Part shown: positions 23,890-34,454 of the stretch, piece by piece | Numbering within the stretch: the stretch's first letter is position 1 | Layout: each line of letters opens with the position of its first letter | Source: Apostichopus japonicus | Lineage: Eukaryota; Echinodermata; Holothuroidea; Aspidochirotida; Stichopodidae | Assembly (NCBI RefSeq): GCF_037975245.1 | Contig: NC_092572.1 | Coordinates: 28,567,989 to 28,631,988, forward strand | Direction: 5' to 3' | Length of the DNA: 64,000 bases | Made by a program: the position numbers and the translations under genes | Notes under the pieces: model-generated | What the model was told of the DNA's origin: nothing | Seen by the model: only the letters and a program-made list of their open reading frames with translations | Databases searched by the model: none

Positions 23890-23983
23890 ATTCGTGCATT
23901 TTTCTGATGCAAATCATGACAAATACGACAGTCTCCCATCCAACCTAGGATGATAAGAGTTATTGCATAGATACTTGCCACAC
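23890..23983 (-). CDS. ZDHHC3-like: ZDHHC3-like exon 6 (TM3 and lumenal loop)
   Basis: Encodes the hydrophobic VASIYAITLIILGW, then MGDCRICHDLHQKNAR. The acceptor has a long pyrimidine tract ending TTTTACTAG and the donor is GTAAGT. The loop Cys residues correspond to the variable TM3-TM4 loop of the family. Confidence 0.92.
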
Positions 23984-24959
23984 CTAGTAAAATAGAAAGA
24001 AAAGACCAAATCTGACATTGAAGGGCGTTTGGAGATGGTTTTGATTATACACTACAATTTTTTTGAGCACTACAATTACAACCGCTGTGGACTGCGTTCA
24101 TGCCCGCCACGTACACTTAGGGCCCGCTACGTATACTCATTTGTGCCTAATTCTATCCATATATTTAAGTCACAAGTGAGAAGATAAGTTTCTTATTTGT
24201 AGGACTTGCTGTATATATGTTTGTATTACTGTATGTGTATCGCAGTCTATTGATACTTATACTATTGCTATTCTTTTTTTTCTTTTCTTTTTTTCGTTTA
24301 CGACCTGTGTATGCCAAATTTCCGATTGTGGACAATAAATTCAAATTCAATTTTCTTTTCATGACATTCAAAACTTACTAAAATAACAATTTTAGTCATT
24401 AGGTTGACTATTCCAGTTCCATCTTTAATCCAATGAAATAAAAGCCCAAGATTTTGAAATATGATGTCTGTTTTTTGCATGTTATTCATACCAGCAAGTG
24501 TGACAAAATGTTGAGAATGACACCAATTTTCTTTTATGTCGTTGGAATTTCTCGTTAACCTTCAATTTTGTGATTAAATCTAGGGAGGCATCTATCATCT
24601 TTGGTTTTGATTGTAAACTTACTTTATGCTACATTGCATCTACTATGGTAAAATTACCAAAAAATCATGTATCAGCTTCTTTTGAATGTCTCTGCTGACA
24701 CCTAATGCAGTAAATGCATTATAGCATCATATTTATTGTGATTACACCCAAAGAAGGAAATACGATAACATCAAACAGATGTGGCCACATCTGATAACAC
24801 AATAAGGGGAAACAAGATATATATACAACTTCCTGAGCACTTACAAAATCAAACACGATATGAATATTCATTTCATATATAAGCTTGCGGACCACTCAGA
24901 ATAACACTTGAATGATAAGTATATTTATTACTTATGTAAACTTCCCAGCCGGTTGGGAC

Positions 24960-25585
24960 AATTTTCTTATGCTAATGCCACTCTGTACTGTCCTCTCATA
25001 TCATGCTACAAAGCACTAGTACTGCCAGTAGAAGCATTTCCAAACATTTATGTGATTTTAATGCTAATAATACTCTATACTGTCCTCTGCTTCAAAGCAC
25101 TAGTACTGCCAGTAGAAGCAGTTCCAAACATTTATGTGATTTTAATGCTAATTCTACTCTGTATTGTCCTCTAATATCATGCTACAAAGCACTCATACTG
25201 ACAGTAGAAGCATTTCCAAACCGTTATGTGATTCTAATGCTAATACTGTAATACTCTATGCTGTCCTATCATGTCATGCTTCAAAGCACTCGTACTGACA
25301 GTAGAAGCAGTTCCGAACCTTTCATGTTATTCTAATGCTAATAATACTCTATGCTGTCCTATCATGTCATGCTTCAAAGCACTCCTACTGAGAGTAGAAG
25401 CAGTTCCTAGCATTTAAGTGATCCTAATGATAATACCATTTTATACTGTCCTATCATGTTCTGCTTCAAAGCACTCATACTGACAGTAGAAGCAATTACA
25501 AACCTTTACACATGATAGCAAGCAGGATTAATACTACTCATACTGTCAGTACCAGTGCTTTGAAGCATGACATAAGGTACAGTAT
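24960..25585 (-). repeat. 93-bp tandem repeat array B, inverted relative to array A, in ZDHHC intron 5
   Basis: The inverse anchor (ACTGNCAGTA) occurs at 25021, 25104, 25197, 25294, 25387 and 25479, with spacings of 83, 93, 97, 93 and 92. The unit is the reverse complement of array A (13130-13545). A final half-unit at 25535-25585 points the other way, so the array ends in an inverted junction. Confidence 0.9.
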
Positions 25586-25648
25586 ACCAAACATTGACCC
25601 AACTGGGTGAACTTGACTTATATGATATGAATCTTCGTTAATACTTAC

Positions 25649-25710
25649 CAACGTAAAATAAGAACTGAATAAAGTACTTCTGATTGAATTCGCCCACGCA
25701 ATTATTTATC
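25649..25710 (-). CDS. ZDHHC3-like: ZDHHC3-like exon 5 (end of Cys-rich domain)
   Basis: A 62-nt exon encoding INNCVGEFNQKYFIQFLFYV. It completes W133-I-N-N-C137-V-G-x2-N-x3-F, the invariant end of the DHHC domain, and starts TM3. The acceptor is CCATAACAG and the donor GTAAGT. It follows a 5256-nt intron filled with a LINE fragment and a satellite. Confidence 0.96.
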
Positions 25711-25789
25711 CTGTTATGGAACGGAAAGAGTAAGTTAAAACATGGTAACTTAAGAAATATCAAAATTCAAAGTAAAATATTGAATGCAA

Positions 25790-27430
25790 TCAATAATAAT
25801 GATAATAATGGACATTTATAATGCGCCTGTATCCGTCAAAAAGACGCTCATGGCGTAGTGACACAAACAGTGCGACAGCAAAACAAAAAATCAGTAAACA
25901 TAGTACAAGACAAAAATGTAAGCAAAATGGGCAACAGTGAACAATTAATTAAACAGTTTTCATCAGATGAGTCTTGAGAGTCAAAAGATGGACTGTGTTT
26001 TAATTATTCTTGAAGGCTGAGTGAGGGCAGCAGCAGCAAAAGCTCTTTTGCCCCATGATTGAATTGAGCAATTTTCACAAAGAAGTAATAATTGTGTGAT
26101 CTCATGAAACTGAAATATGCGTGATATGGTTGCAGAAGTTCTGACAAGTAGAATTGCGAAGTTCTAACAAAATATATGCGATATGTGAAAATCAATATTT
26201 TAAAAATAATTCAGTCTTTGATCGGGAGCCAGTGTAATTCTCTCAGAATATGTGTGACATGTTCTCTTGGCTTGGAACGGGTGACAATACGTGCAGCAAT
26301 GTTACTTTTACTGTTACAATGGTACTTCCTAATAAGACCAAGGTTACGAAGATGAAATGCAGCTTCGAGATAATAAGGAAATGTGATCACATAATGACAT
26401 GTTGGCATCAAATATGGTTCCCAGATTCCACACTTTTTTTGATGTAGTTATGTTTGTGGTACTAATACGAAGGTGAGGAATTTTTACCTTTTCACGCTGC
26501 TGTCTTGATCCTAAAACAATGAATTCAGATTTGTCATTGTTTAATTTCAAGAAATTTTGCGTCATCTAAAGTATAATGTCATCAATGCATGATTCTAGGC
26601 GACGCAGTGTATAAGTGGCCTCAACTTGATTTGGATTGAACAAAATGTAAATTTGTGAGTCATCTGCATACTGATTTGGCGCTATATAAGTCTCATTTAT
26701 TATTATTATTATTAAATGATATTGTAGATTGTAGTTCTGAACAATTTGTCCAAGTGGGCCAGTGTATAAGGAACACAGCAACGGTCCAAGGACATATCCC
26801 TGGGGTTCACCAAATTCCACCTTGGTAGGAGCTGAGCAATGATAAATAATGTTAATAGATTGTGATCTGTCTGTAAGATATGATTGAAACCATTTCCAAA
26901 CTGTCTTATCAAAACCAAGAGATAGGAGGCTGGAGGGTAAAATACTGTGATCAACTGTATGAAACGTGGCTGAAAGATCCAAAAGTACCAGTACAACAAT
27001 TTTTCCATAATCCATTGCTTGTAAAATGTCATTTTGCACACAAAGGAGTGCTGTTTCGATGCTGTGATTAGCATGGTATGCAGACTGGTAATGATTGAGA
27101 ATATTATGAGTATGAAGATATGGAGTTACTCTAGCAACTTGCTTAGCAAGTACGACACGCTCTAACAACTTTGAAATAAAAGAAAGGTTAGAAACCGGTC
27201 TATAATTTTTCAAAATGTCAGTTTTAAGATTAGATTTCTTCAGAAGAGGACGAATAACCACAGATTCCAGAGTTGAAGTAAATTTTCCGGTGGTCAGTGA
27301 CTGATTGATAATATGAGTTAAAACAGGAATAAGCCTGTCCGAACAATCTTTCAACAAGGTCGTTGGTATTAGGTCAAGATCAACTCTTGGATGGCGATTT
27401 ACCAAATTAACAGAGAGACATGTTCTGTTT
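25790..27430 (-). mobile_element. 5'-truncated CR1/L2-like non-LTR retrotransposon, in ZDHHC intron 4
   Basis: Minus strand. The reverse transcriptase core spans 27405-26566 with NYRPVSNLSFISKLLE, HSIETALLCVQND, LVLLDLSATFHTVDHS, a GYVLGPLL segment and YADDSQIY, as in CR1/L2-type RTs. Decay is clear. A frameshift near 27385 interrupts KSPSKS/DLDLIP. An in-frame TAG lies at 26566-26568 where the family has Trp. A frameshift falls near 26370. A deletion of roughly 35-40 codons follows RKYH. The C-terminal part (ARIVTRSKPREHVTHILREL) and degenerate end run to about 25950. The 3' UTR ends near 25790 with a GCGC...TATAAATG motif and ATT-rich tail. It has no endonuclease domain. Confidence 0.9.
26566..27405 (-). 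pseudogene. Reverse transcriptase core of the LINE, inactive
   Basis: An open frame of 279 codons without a proper start. The catalytic YADD is intact, but the first catalytic region reads F-H-T-V-D-H where active relatives have F-D-T-V-D-H, so one acidic residue is lost. Fourteen extra residues (IIIIINETYIAPNQ) precede YADD. They come from a 42-bp insertion of a retroelement tail (see findings). It ends at the TAG described for the parent element. Confidence 0.9.
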
Positions 27431-27639
27431 GACCATTCAGCTATTAAAATTTTTGTATCTGTTTCCTTGGCAATTCAAATGGCTAACAGGTTTCAATATG
27501 CACTTTAGATTGAAGTTCTTGAATCCATTCTTGTAGTCATACTTGAGTTCTATTTCTGTACTCACATTGGCACTCATGACTTTGAGTAATACTTGGAGAA
27601 ATCAGCGATCATGTACTTGTGACTTTGTACAAACAGTTC

Positions 27640-27800
27640 TCCTTATTTAATTAACACACCCATGCACTTTTTTTCCTACTCATATATATATACTTGTACT
27701 CATGTTTTACTGAAGGCTTTGTATTAGTACTCAGAAAGAGCAAATATCGTGTACTTGAGTTTATATACAAGTAATAGTTCTCATTATTTCATTTTGATGT
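27640..27800 (+). repeat. Direct repeat, left copy (partner at 31190-31345)
   Basis: Shares 'TTAACACACCCAT', 'TTTCCTACTC', 'GTATTAGTACTCAGAAAGAG' and 'TGTACTTGAGTTTATATACA' with 31190-31345, in the same order and orientation. The copies are about 3.55 kb apart and flank the satellite and the DHHC exon. Confidence 0.8.
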
Positions 27801-27911
27801 TTTTTTGTATATATTTCTTTTGTCTTTTTAACTAGTACTCAAAGACAGTATTTTAATTTTGTGTTCGTAAACATTTGAATCAATTCACTTTCACAGTAAA
27901 ATATTTCCCAC

Positions 27912-30335
27912 TGTAGCTATAATAGTTGCTAACATGTCTTACAGTATATATATATATAGCTATATGTATATATATATAGCTATAATAGTTGCTAACATGT
28001 CTTATATTATAACAGTGTATAACACAGTGTAGCTGATGGACCCATATAACATGTAGCTATAATAGTTGCTAACATGTCTTATTGTATAACAGTGTATAAC
28101 ACAGTGTAGCTGATGGACCCATATAACATGTAGCTATAATAGTTGCTAACATGTCTTATAGTATACTATAACAGTGTATAACACAGTGTAGCAGATAGAC
28201 CCATATAACATGTAGCTATAATAGTTGCTAACATGTCTTATACTGTTACAGTGTATAACACAGTGTAGCTGATGGACCCATATAACATGTAGCTATAATA
28301 GTTGCTAACATGTCTTATAGTATACTATAACAGTGTATAACACAGTGTAGCTGATGGACCCATATAACATGTAGCTATAATAGTTGCTAACATGTCTTAT
28401 ACTGTTACAGTGTATAACACAGTGTAGCTGATGGACCCATATAACATGTAGTTATAATAGTTGCTAACATGTCTTATAGTATAACAGTGTAGCTGATGGA
28501 CCCATATAACATGTAGCTATAATAGTTGCTAACATGTCTTATACTGTTACAGTGTATAACACAGTGTAGCAGATAGACCCATATAACATGTAGCTATAAT
28601 AGTTGCTAACATGTCTTATACTGTTACAGTGTATAACACAGTGTAGCTGATGGACCCATATAACATGTAGCTATAATAGTTGCTAACATGTCTTATAGTA
28701 TACTATAACAGTGTATAACACAGTGTAGCTGATGGACCCATATAACATGTAGCTATAATAGTTGCTAGCATGTCTTATACTGTTACAGTGTATAACACAG
28801 TGTAGCTGATGGACCCATATAACATGTAGCTATAATAGTTGCTAACATGTCTTATAGTATAACAGTGTAGCTGATGGACCCATATAACATGTAGCTATAA
28901 TAGTTGCTAACATGTCTTATAGTATACTATAACAGTGTATAACACAGTGTAGCTGATGGACCCATATAACATGTAGCTATAATAGTTGCTAACATGTCTT
29001 ATACTGTTACAGTGTATAACACAGTGTAGCTGATGGACCCATATAACATGTAGCTATAATAGTTGCTAACATGTCTTATAGTATAACAGTGTAGCTGATG
29101 GACCCATATAACATGTAGCTATAATAGTTGCTAACATGTCTTATAGTATACTATAACAGTGTATAACACAGTGTAGCTGATGGACCCATATAACATGTAG
29201 CTATAATAGTTGCTAACATGTCTTATACTGTTACAGTGTATAACACAGTGTAGCTGATGGACCCATATAACATGTAGCTATAATAGTTGCTAACATGTCT
29301 TATAGTATACTATAACAGTGTATAACACAGTGTAGTTGATGGACCCATCTAACATGTAGCTATAATAGTTGCTAACATGTCTTATACTGTTACAGTGTAT
29401 AACACAGTGTAGCTGATGGACCCATATAACATGTAGCTATAATAGTTGCTAACATGTCTTATAGTATACTATAACAGTGTATAACACAGTGTAGCAGATA
29501 GACCCATCTAACATGTAGCTATAATAGTTGCTAACATGTCTTATAGTATAACAGTGTATAACACAGTTTAGCAGATAGACCCATATAACATGTAGCTATA
29601 ATAGTTGCTAACATGTCTTATATTATAACAGTGTATAACAGAGTGCAGCAACAGATGGACCCATATAACATGTAGCTAAAATAGTTGCTAACATGTCTTA
29701 TAGTATACTGTAACAGTGTATAACACAGTGCAGCAGATAACATGTAGCTATAATAGTTGCTAACATGTCATATAGTATACTGTTACAGTGTATAACACAG
29801 TGTAGCAGATAACATGTAGCTATAATAGTTGCTAACATGTCATATAGTATACTGTTACAGTGTATAACACAGTGTAGCAGATAACATGTAGCTATAATAG
29901 TTGCTAACATGTCTTTTACTATAACAGTGTATAACACAGGGTAGCAGCAGATGGACCCATGTAGCATGTAGCTATAATAGTTGTTAACATGTCTTATACT
30001 GTAACAGTGTATAACACAGTGCAGCAGCAGATGGACCCTTGTAGCATGTAGCTATAATAGTTGTTAACATGTCTTATACTGTAACAGTGTATAACACAGT
30101 GCAGCAGCAGATGGACCCATATAAGATGTAGCTATAATAGTTGCTAACATGTCTTATACTATAACAGTGTATAACACAGGGTAGCAGCAGATGGACCCAT
30201 ATAACATGTAGGTATAATAGTTGCTAACATGTCTTATACTATAACAGTGTATAACACAGGGTAGCAGCAGATGGACCCATATAACATGTAGGTATAATAG
30301 TTGCTAACATGTCTTACAGTGTATAACACAGTGTG
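27912..30335 (+). repeat. Intronic satellite, about 30 units of 83/78/66 bp with mixed variants
   Basis: The core unit is 'ATAACATGTAGCTATAATAG', 'TTGCTAACATGTCTTATA', a variable middle, 'GTGTATAACACAGTGTAGC' and 'TGATGGACCC'. Variant A (83 bp) has AGTATACTATAACAG. B (78 bp) has ACTGTTACAG. C (66 bp) lacks the TGTATAACACAG segment. A and B often alternate, with C inserted at intervals. The right third (from about 29550) is more diverged, with GCAGCAGCAG and AGATAACATG junctions. The left edge starts in (TA)n. Confidence 0.95.
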
Positions 30336-30966
30336 TTGACGAATGGACGTCACAGAAAATACATTAATCTTGGTCTGAGTGGTCCATGTCAATGTGAGGG
30401 CTTGGCCTCCCTCACTAGTGGAACGTGCATATATACCGTACATCAGCTATAGGCATATTATTCATTAGATGCGTGTATTCCACCACATGAAACAAAATTA
30501 AGGTGGTTAGAGTTTGCAATGTAAATAGTGTTTTTTATGTGAAATGCCATTTTACATGGTTTTCTGTTTTCAAGGCTGTTTCCGTGGCTTTTTTTTCCAC
30601 AGCCTTTTCTAAATATTTTGAATGTCCGCTGGGCAACCAGTAATCCCTGATTTGACAAGCTTTGGTTGCCCTGCGGTTATTTTGGTCGTGTCGGACGACC
30701 GCTAAATTTACACGCTGACAAGTGTATGTTCTGACCGATGTAAAATGGCACCTCTAAATGTATTGGTTCTGCAGAATATCTACTGACTTGGGGAAGCAAT
30801 TGTAATTCTGATCACTGAAAAGATGCACAAACTGTCAACTGTTACATAAATACAGCCCTGTGTTACACTGAGCAAGTGACAGCTTGTGACGGCCCCACGC
30901 CAGGGAGCGATAATCAGGACCTCAATTGCCATTCTGTTCCTATGAAGCGTAATTGAAGTCACTCAC

Positions 30967-31079
30967 CATGGACAATGATGGTCCATCTTTCTGACGCACC
31001 TTCGACACACCCTACAGTGGTGGGCCCTCGGCGGCCTGTATGCCTCACATCTCTGGCAGACTGTCCAATGTCCGCCATC
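30967..31079 (-). CDS. ZDHHC3-like: ZDHHC3-like exon 4 (Cys-rich domain with DHHC)
   Basis: Encodes most of the zinc-binding, catalytic core: WTVCQRC, then [13 protein letters not shown] and KMDHHCP. Cys103, Cys106, His116, Cys117, Cys120 and Cys123 are family ligands. Asp128-His-His-Cys131 is the active site. It matches the consensus CX2CX3RPX2RX2HCX2CX2CX4DHHC completely. The donor CATG|GTGAGT splits the Trp133 codon. The acceptor TTTGACTAG has a weak pyrimidine tract, and a related decoy lies about 404 bp upstream in intron 3. Confidence 0.97.
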
Positions 31080-31189
31080 CTAGTCAAAGGTTTAAAAAAT
31101 TTAAATATAAATAGGTAAGATACCTATCTAGATTAATGGATAATGGGGCAAATGAAGATGAAAAAGTGGAACGTTCCAGCACAAATGGG

Positions 31190-31345
31190 TCTCATTTATT
31201 GAGTTAACACACCCATTTATTTCCTACTCGAGTACATATTTCTGTACTCCTATTTGTACTCATGGGGCTTTGCATTAGTACTCAGAAAGAGAAAAAATCA
31301 TGTACTTGAGTTTATATACAGGTCTGTAATAGTTCTCATCAATTA
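31190..31345 (+). repeat. Direct repeat, right copy (partner at 27640-27800), in intron 3
   Basis: Same block order as the partner. A second, weaker duplication links 31080-31165 with 31487-31575 ('CTAGTCAAA.GTTT', 'GGCAAATGAAGA'-type blocks). Intron 3 is therefore itself partly duplicated next to exon 4. Confidence 0.78.
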
Positions 31346-31871
31346 ATGTTGTGAAAAAGTAAGTTAGCCTGACGTCTCGATCCTAGCAGGATCTTCTCCA
31401 GAGGCTGAATGCCAAGAAACTATTTTTAATTTTAACACTGTTTGCTTTTTATTCTACTCAACTACATCTTCATTTTGCAGACTATTCTAGTCAAATGTTT
31501 GAAAAGCTTTAGATATGAAATATTTGATATATATCAAGGATATTGGACAATGGAGCAAATGAAGAATAAACATTCAACATTAGAGCAGTAACAGCTATCC
31601 TTGCCAAATAAGACTGCTAACTATTATTAATATATATTGATCAGCTCATTGGATTGGTATTTTGTATAATTTGGGGTCTATACTGACTTGAAAGCCAATT
31701 GATTCTTATATTCAATGTAGTTAAGGTATCAGTGTATAGATGTTCAATACATGGTATCTGAAACGAAAATATTGCAAGGTCTCAAACTATCTATCATAAA
31801 GAAAAAAATGCAACAATTAAAAGGCTGATGAGTTCGTACTGCTTCCATCAAAACACAATTTTGCATCATAC

Positions 31872-31951
31872 CTTATCCAGGAGCCTCTTTGGAAACTGAC
31901 CATTGCTTACATCTGAGAAATCTAGATTTCTTGTTGGAAGTGGCACTATAC
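31872..31951 (-). CDS. ZDHHC3-like: ZDHHC3-like exon 3 (linker after DPG)
   Basis: Encodes IVPLPTRNLDFSDVSNG and then KRLLDK. The acceptor is GTCACTTTCAG and the donor AAG|GTATGA. 'DPG-[IT]-VPLP...LDFSD' is the Dnz1-type spacer between DPG and the Cys-rich domain. It separates this protein from vertebrate ZDHHC3/7, which read DPGAVPKGN there. Confidence 0.93.
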
Positions 31952-32449
31952 CTGAAAGTGACAAATACAAGTACATACAGTTATTGCTGACAAGTATTAT
32001 TTACAGGGGATCGAAGAATACTGTATTTTACAGGCCAAATTAATATGAACCGAGAGGACATCACATACTAAGAGGGATTGCCAATATTTTTGCAAGATAA
32101 ATGCAGTACCATGTTTAAACAGATACAGTATGTGATCAAGTTCAATACATATTAAAAAAGACCATTTGATTTGAGGAGAACTCATAAGAATGTGAAATCT
32201 GTTTATAAATAACAAATTATAAGCATAAATATCAGTACAAGTCCATTTTTTTATTTTTATGTTTTATTATTGTCATCTTTAATGAGGGTAGTCCTGCTCA
32301 GTGCAGTGCATTTAATGAGCAAAGCAGACCAATCAATGAGTCTAGAACTGTGAATACACATTGGAAAATCCCTAACTAATTCTTCAAATCAAAAATCTAA
32401 AAATTCTTTCTAGAAATTGTAGGACTTTGACCAAATTCCTTTGACATAC

Positions 32450-32538
32450 CTGGATCTGACATAACTGCACGGAAGTGCGAGTATGTAAGCAGAAATATTA
32501 CAAAGTTAAAGGCAGTGGCGTGGAACATCCCCCAAAAG
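32450..32538 (-). CDS. ZDHHC3-like: ZDHHC3-like exon 2 (TM2 and DPG)
   Basis: The acceptor TTCCTTGACAG is followed by an open segment encoding FWGMFHATAFN, a hydrophobic helix and HFRAVMSDP. The Gly of DPG is completed across the GTATGT donor. DPG, just after TM2 on the cytosolic side, is a signature shared by most DHHC enzymes. Length 89 nt fits the phases on both sides. Confidence 0.95.
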
Positions 32539-33368
32539 CTGTCAAGGAAAGAGAAGATGGTAGGTCTATTAACAAATAATTATTTATGTTGTGGTCTTAG
32601 ATCATCAAAAGGCCAAGGGTTGGAATTGAAGGACTGTAATGACCTTAGTTTTGTCTCTTTCAACAGAGAAAGATCAGGTGCTACAACCTTTTGAAAATGA
32701 AAGAGCGTGGTGGACTGTTCTTTCATGGCCGAGGATGATCTAAGATTTGTTTCAGATGTCCTGCGATGCTTTAAATGTCCTTTTTCATGATAAAGATCGA
32801 TGTCAGAACCAAATTGAACAATAACATCCATTTCAACATGCTCAAATATTTCTTCTGGAAGAAACTTCAATTGTACGTGCCAGACAGGTCACTTCAAAGA
32901 CAAAGGCTGGAGATTTCATTCTCTACATAACGAGGATGTTAACATGCTCTCCAATTTTCCTTGGCTTGGCCACCTCCCTCGACCGCCCCCGCCCACCCCC
33001 CTTGAGTCTAGTTGTGAAATAATTGTTACAGACATGATACAATGCCAGTTTTGGGTGCCTTCTTACCCATTGTGACAGCACCTAAATCTTATTACACTTG
33101 CCTACTACTTTAATTAAGTTTAAGACAGAACAAAGTGTGTCTTTATCATGGTTCATAGGCCTGCATCACCTCAAATTTGTAGGCTAATAACGTATTTATA
33201 ACGTTGAGAACAATTTAATGTCGTCAGTAGTAGCCTTGTTTTGCTACCACTACTAGTACTACAGTACAGTGTTAGACCTATGCTAGTGACAATAATATGC
33301 TAACGTTAAGTCGAGGCTACTGTAGTAACTGGCTAAGGCTAACTGTAAAGTACGTTAAAGGATCGCAC

Positions 33369-33484
33369 CTTAGTGACATGGAGGGTAAAATAATCCATGC
33401 AATTATGACATAATCAGCATAACATACAGCTGCATACACAATCATGATGCAGAAAATACCACAAGGATCGTCCCGAAAAGGCAT
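33369..33484 (-). CDS. ZDHHC3-like: ZDHHC3-like exon 1 (residues 1-38 plus 2 nt)
   Basis: Encodes MPFRDDPCGIFC followed by the first hydrophobic helix, which contains CYADYV. The 'R-D-x-C-G' start followed by a YAD-containing helix is typical of the ZDHHC3/7/Dnz1 group. A TGA at 33488-33490 closes the frame upstream, so this ATG is the first possible start. The donor is AG|GTGCGA, a non-consensus but GT donor. Phase 2: the split codon AG+C gives Ser39 with exon 2. A TGACGTAA site lies about 100 bp upstream. Confidence 0.9.
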
Positions 33485-33584
33485 AATTCAAACAAAAACT
33501 TGATTAACTATCTCAAATACAAAGGATTCCGTAGTTTATTCTTAGTATGTCCAGATCCAGTGCTGATCATTGTCTTGTTTACAA

Positions 33585-33592
33585 TGACGTAA
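33585..33592 (+). promoter_or_regulatory. TGACGTAA, CRE/ATF-like site upstream of the ZDHHC start
   Basis: Lies about 100 bp upstream of the ZDHHC start codon, where a promoter or 5' UTR is expected. A single 8-mer match; low weight. Confidence 0.25.
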
Positions 33593-34454
33593 TCGGGTGA
33601 GTCGTTCCAAGTAAATGTTAGGTGACCATATTGTGGTATTTGCTCTCTGCAATATGCTAACTTAAATCGCATGGAACGCAAAATATTATAAAACGATTCT
33701 AAAACAAGAAAGCAAAACTGCAGTGGGGTTTCGATGATGCCACATGAAAAATCTTTTTTGAATGTGACACACTATGCTGTAGGGTATAGCCAGGATGAAC
33801 AGCATACTTCAATCTAAGTAGTACAGCAAAAATCATTGAGATATAACAAACAATATTCACATTAGCAGTTGATGACCGAGATGGAAAGTTTTCTTGGATT
33901 CAGCATACAGATTTACCTCTACCAAAGAAATCAGGCTTCTTCTACTCAATGTGGTACACCTACAAGCCGTACATTAAGCATTGCCGGGCGATTTTCATCC
34001 CCTGGCCCCGAGATAGCATCTGGTTTGCCTCTGAAACATCTAACTAGATCACAGTTAATTATCGTAAGCGGCACCTTGTCGTTTCCCCAACATTACTACA
34101 TCCAAACCTGAAGTTTTATTTGGCACTGAATCTCGACAATTGCGAAATACGACGGAAAACTTCGACAACGGAAGCAAAGATACAATACCAATGATTAACA
34201 ATAACATCGTCCATTTCACTAGTAACTATGTAAAAACAGTAAAACGTTTATAACACACATTTGTGCACAGACATGCATGCAGCGACGTATGCAGTTACCG
34301 ACACACTTTACTCAATGGAGGTTTGGTCGAGACTTCTGATTCTTATATACGGATGCCATTAAGCTAATTTCCAATTGTCAACAGCCTATTCCAATTTTAT
34401 GAGGCGTAACACACATGTTATCTAATAGGCTTGACAATGGAAGTTACGGTAGAC

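Larger units (their letters stand above)
16955..33484 (-). other. ZDHHC3-like: Gene: DHHC S-acyltransferase, ZDHHC3/7 (Dnz1) type, nine coding exons
   Basis: This gene transfers palmitate to cysteines of target proteins. Its relatives act mainly at the Golgi. The nine exons total 819 nt, giving 272 residues and a stop, with every junction in phase. By residue: TM1 about 9-35, TM2 about 45-63, DPG 67-69, Cys-rich domain 103-146 with DHHC 128-131 (catalytic C131), TM3 about 146-168, TM4 about 186-206, TAVE 218-221 at the TTxE position, and a tail ending Tyr-Asp-Val, a possible PDZ ligand. The start at 33484 has an in-frame TGA two codons upstream. Human ZDHHC3/7 are near 300 residues, so this is slightly shorter. 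Introns are 830, 498, 792, 5256, 1665, 4253, 1210 and 1207 nt. UTR ends are not determined; no AATAAA is seen on the minus strand until about 13893. Confidence 0.95.

Noticed and set aside
29698-29967. Repetitive minus-strand frame with a Cys-Tyr-Leu-Leu-His-Cys repeat
   Set aside because: It is the satellite unit read in a frame that happens to stay open; other units contain stops.
27912-30335. Regularly spaced repeats that might suggest a CRISPR array
   Set aside because: Units are contiguous near-identical satellite monomers without unique spacers, in a eukaryotic intron.
32580-32870. 96-codon minus-strand frame in intron 1 of ZDHHC, 42 nt from exon 2
   Set aside because: Exon 1 to exon 2 joins perfectly in phase without it, and there is no family counterpart. 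It could only be an unsupported alternative exon.
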